From: Tannerella sp.
GTDB taxonomy: Bacteria; Bacteroidota; Bacteroidia; Bacteroidales; Tannerellaceae
Length of the DNA stretch: 6,492 nt
Direction of reading: 5' to 3'
NCBI GenBank assembly: GCA_031275525.1
Contig: JAISOP010000292.1
Location: 1-6,492 of the forward strand
The translations under genes and the position numbers were made by a program. Of this stretch, positions 5,930 through 6,492 are shown in pieces. Position 1 is the first letter of the stretch, and every line of letters begins with the position of its first letter. The notes under the pieces were generated by a model. The model made no database searches. It was not told where the DNA came from and was given only the letters and a program-made list of their open reading frames with translations.

Positions 5930-6295
5930 ATGAATAAAGGGATATTGAAAGAAAAGAGTTTTAGGTTCGCAGTTAGGATTGTGAACTTGTACAAGCATTT
6001 GTGCGAGGAGAAGAGGGAGTTTGTTTTATCTAAACAGGCTCTGCGTAGCGGTACGTCGGTAGGCGCCATGGTGCGCGAGGCGGAACATTCGGAGAGCAAG
6101 GCCGATTTTATTCATAAAATGGCTATTGCTCAAAAGGAGATTAATGAAACGATTTATTGGTTGGAGTTAATGTGCGAAACGGCATACTTGTCGGTCAAGG
6201 AGTTTGAGAGCATCAACAGCGATGCCGCGGAACTCATGAAAATGCTCACAAGCAGCGTCAAAACCGCCAAATCCTCACTAACCACTAACCACTAA
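5930..6295 (+). CDS. four-helix-bundle protein (S23/IVS-encoded, Avd-like family)
   Basis: The 121-residue protein has the pattern of the small four-helix-bundle family (TIGR02436-type) first known from intervening sequences in 23S rRNA genes and related in fold to Avd, the accessory protein of diversity-generating retroelements. Visible family marks are ALRSGTSVGAMVREAEH (about residues 38-54), SKADFIHKMAIAQKEINET (56-74) and YWLELMCE. The predicted helices are amphipathic and there is no signal peptide, so it is cytoplasmic. No molecular function is established for stand-alone members. The start is the ATG after TAAGAG, shared with the deleted copy upstream. The last residues (SLTTNH) and the stop codon are encoded by the right heptamer array. 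The gene is visibly more AT-rich than its neighbours, which suits acquisition by transfer or insertion into the B12 operon. No reverse transcriptase or variable repeat is in the window. Confidence 0.88.
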   Translation: MNKGILKEKSFRFAVRIVNLYKHLCEEKREFVLSKQALRSGTSVGAMVREAEHSESKADFIHKMAIAQKEINETIYWLELMCETAYLSVKEFESINSDAAELMKMLTSSVKTAKSSLTTNH

Positions 6296-6307
6296 CCACT
6301 AACCACT
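6275..6307. repeat. right heptamer array, nearly five copies of CCACTAA
   Basis: TCACTAA, CCACTAA, CCACTAA, CCACTAA and a final CCACT. It begins inside the four-helix-bundle gene, whose stop is 6293-6295, and ends 7 bases before the next start codon. The 15 bases before it (6260-6274) match 5856-5870 with one difference, so it is the right end of the same unit type. Confidence 0.95.
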
Positions 6308-6314
6308 CAAAAAG

Positions 6315-6492
6315 ATGAAGTTTATTATCAGCACAATTGTTTTGGCGGCAGGCGGCATTACGTACGCCCAGTCGCCTTATATAGATAAGGTGTTCGACTA
6401 CATGCCGGCGCCGGGGCAGTTCGTCAACGAGATGCCCGCCTGGGCGCCGGGCGATACGCAGGAGGACATGAACCGCAAGGTGGAAATGGAAA
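6315..6492 (+). CDS. secreted protein of the B12 locus, 3'-partial
   Basis: The first 59 codons are present and the gene runs off the window. The start gives a clear signal peptide: Lys2, then a hydrophobic stretch (about residues 3-14) and a likely signal peptidase I site after TYA (residues 16-18); there is no lipobox Cys. The mature start, SPYIDKVFDYMPAPGQFVNE followed by MPAWAPGDTQEDM, resembles the N-terminus of Bacteroidota proteins usually named 'cell surface protein'; I recall these near B12-uptake genes, but I cannot confirm the family from so short a piece. AAAAAG directly precedes the ATG. It is downstream of the BtuG-like gene on the same strand and, apart from the inserted heptamer element, would be the next gene of the riboswitch-controlled operon. 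Confidence 0.75.
   Translation, partial: MKFIISTIVLAAGGITYAQSPYIDKVFDYMPAPGQFVNEMPAWAPGDTQEDMNRKVEME

Larger units (their letters stand above)
5793..6307. mobile_element. putative heptamer-bounded element with a four-helix-bundle gene plus a deleted copy
   Basis: The segment starts with a (TTAGTGG)-type array and ends with its inverse, the (CCACTAA)-type array, so it is bounded by inverted terminal repeats. Inside lie an internally deleted unit (5793-5905) and an intact unit (about 5907-6307). It sits between two genes of the B12 operon, lies in operon direction, and looks more AT-rich than its neighbours. No transposase, recombinase or reverse transcriptase is seen in it. From general knowledge, four-helix-bundle (S23/IVS-like) genes are often scattered through genomes and occur as insertions in some rRNAs; that this one moves as a unit is inference. 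No target duplication could be identified. Confidence 0.55.

Overview
The window comes from a fairly GC-rich member of the Bacteroidota, most likely order Bacteroidales. Four things point there. The NuoD and NuoH proteins are of the Bacteroides type. There is an exact TAnnTTTG -7 promoter element. A cobalamin riboswitch leads into a BtuG-like surface lipoprotein gene. Most starts have weak or no Shine-Dalgarno sequence. An Alistipes/Rikenellaceae-like genome would fit the base composition, but that placement is inference.

Layout, left to right. (1) Bases 1-2237 (+) hold the end of a complex I operon: the 3' part of nuoD (probably a nuoCD fusion cut by the window edge), then complete nuoH. The operon stops there; nuoI does not follow. 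(2) Bases 2238-2579 are non-coding and carry a small hairpin plus four tandem copies of a ~41-bp unit, each with a 13-base hairpin at almost the same place. (3) Bases 2580-4098 (-) are a two-gene operon, a hotdog-fold acyl-CoA thioesterase overlapping dprA by 11 bp, convergent with nuoH. (4) Bases 4099-4242 are a divergent promoter region. (5) Bases 4243-4559 hold a cobalamin (B12) riboswitch and a leader with a terminator-like hairpin ending exactly at the next start codon. (6) Bases 4560-5810 encode a beta-propeller lipoprotein of the BtuG type. (7) Bases 5793-6307 are a repeat-bounded insertion made of (TTAGTGG)n / (CCACTAA)n heptamer arrays, an internally deleted 'mini' copy of a four-helix-bundle gene, and an intact copy of that gene. 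(8) From base 6315 a secreted protein gene begins and runs off the window.

How they work together: 4243 onward looks like a B12-repressed uptake operon. The riboswitch senses intracellular cobalamin, the BtuG-like lipoprotein would capture corrinoid at the cell surface, and the next secreted protein is probably another part of the same locus. The heptamer element sits inside this operon. It apparently supplies the last residues and the stop codon of the BtuG-like protein. Its two units differ by a clean 324-bp in-frame internal deletion, which resembles an autonomous element beside a MITE-like derivative. This is the least explained and most interesting part of the window. The 41-bp hairpin array at the point where the nuo operon breaks off comes second.
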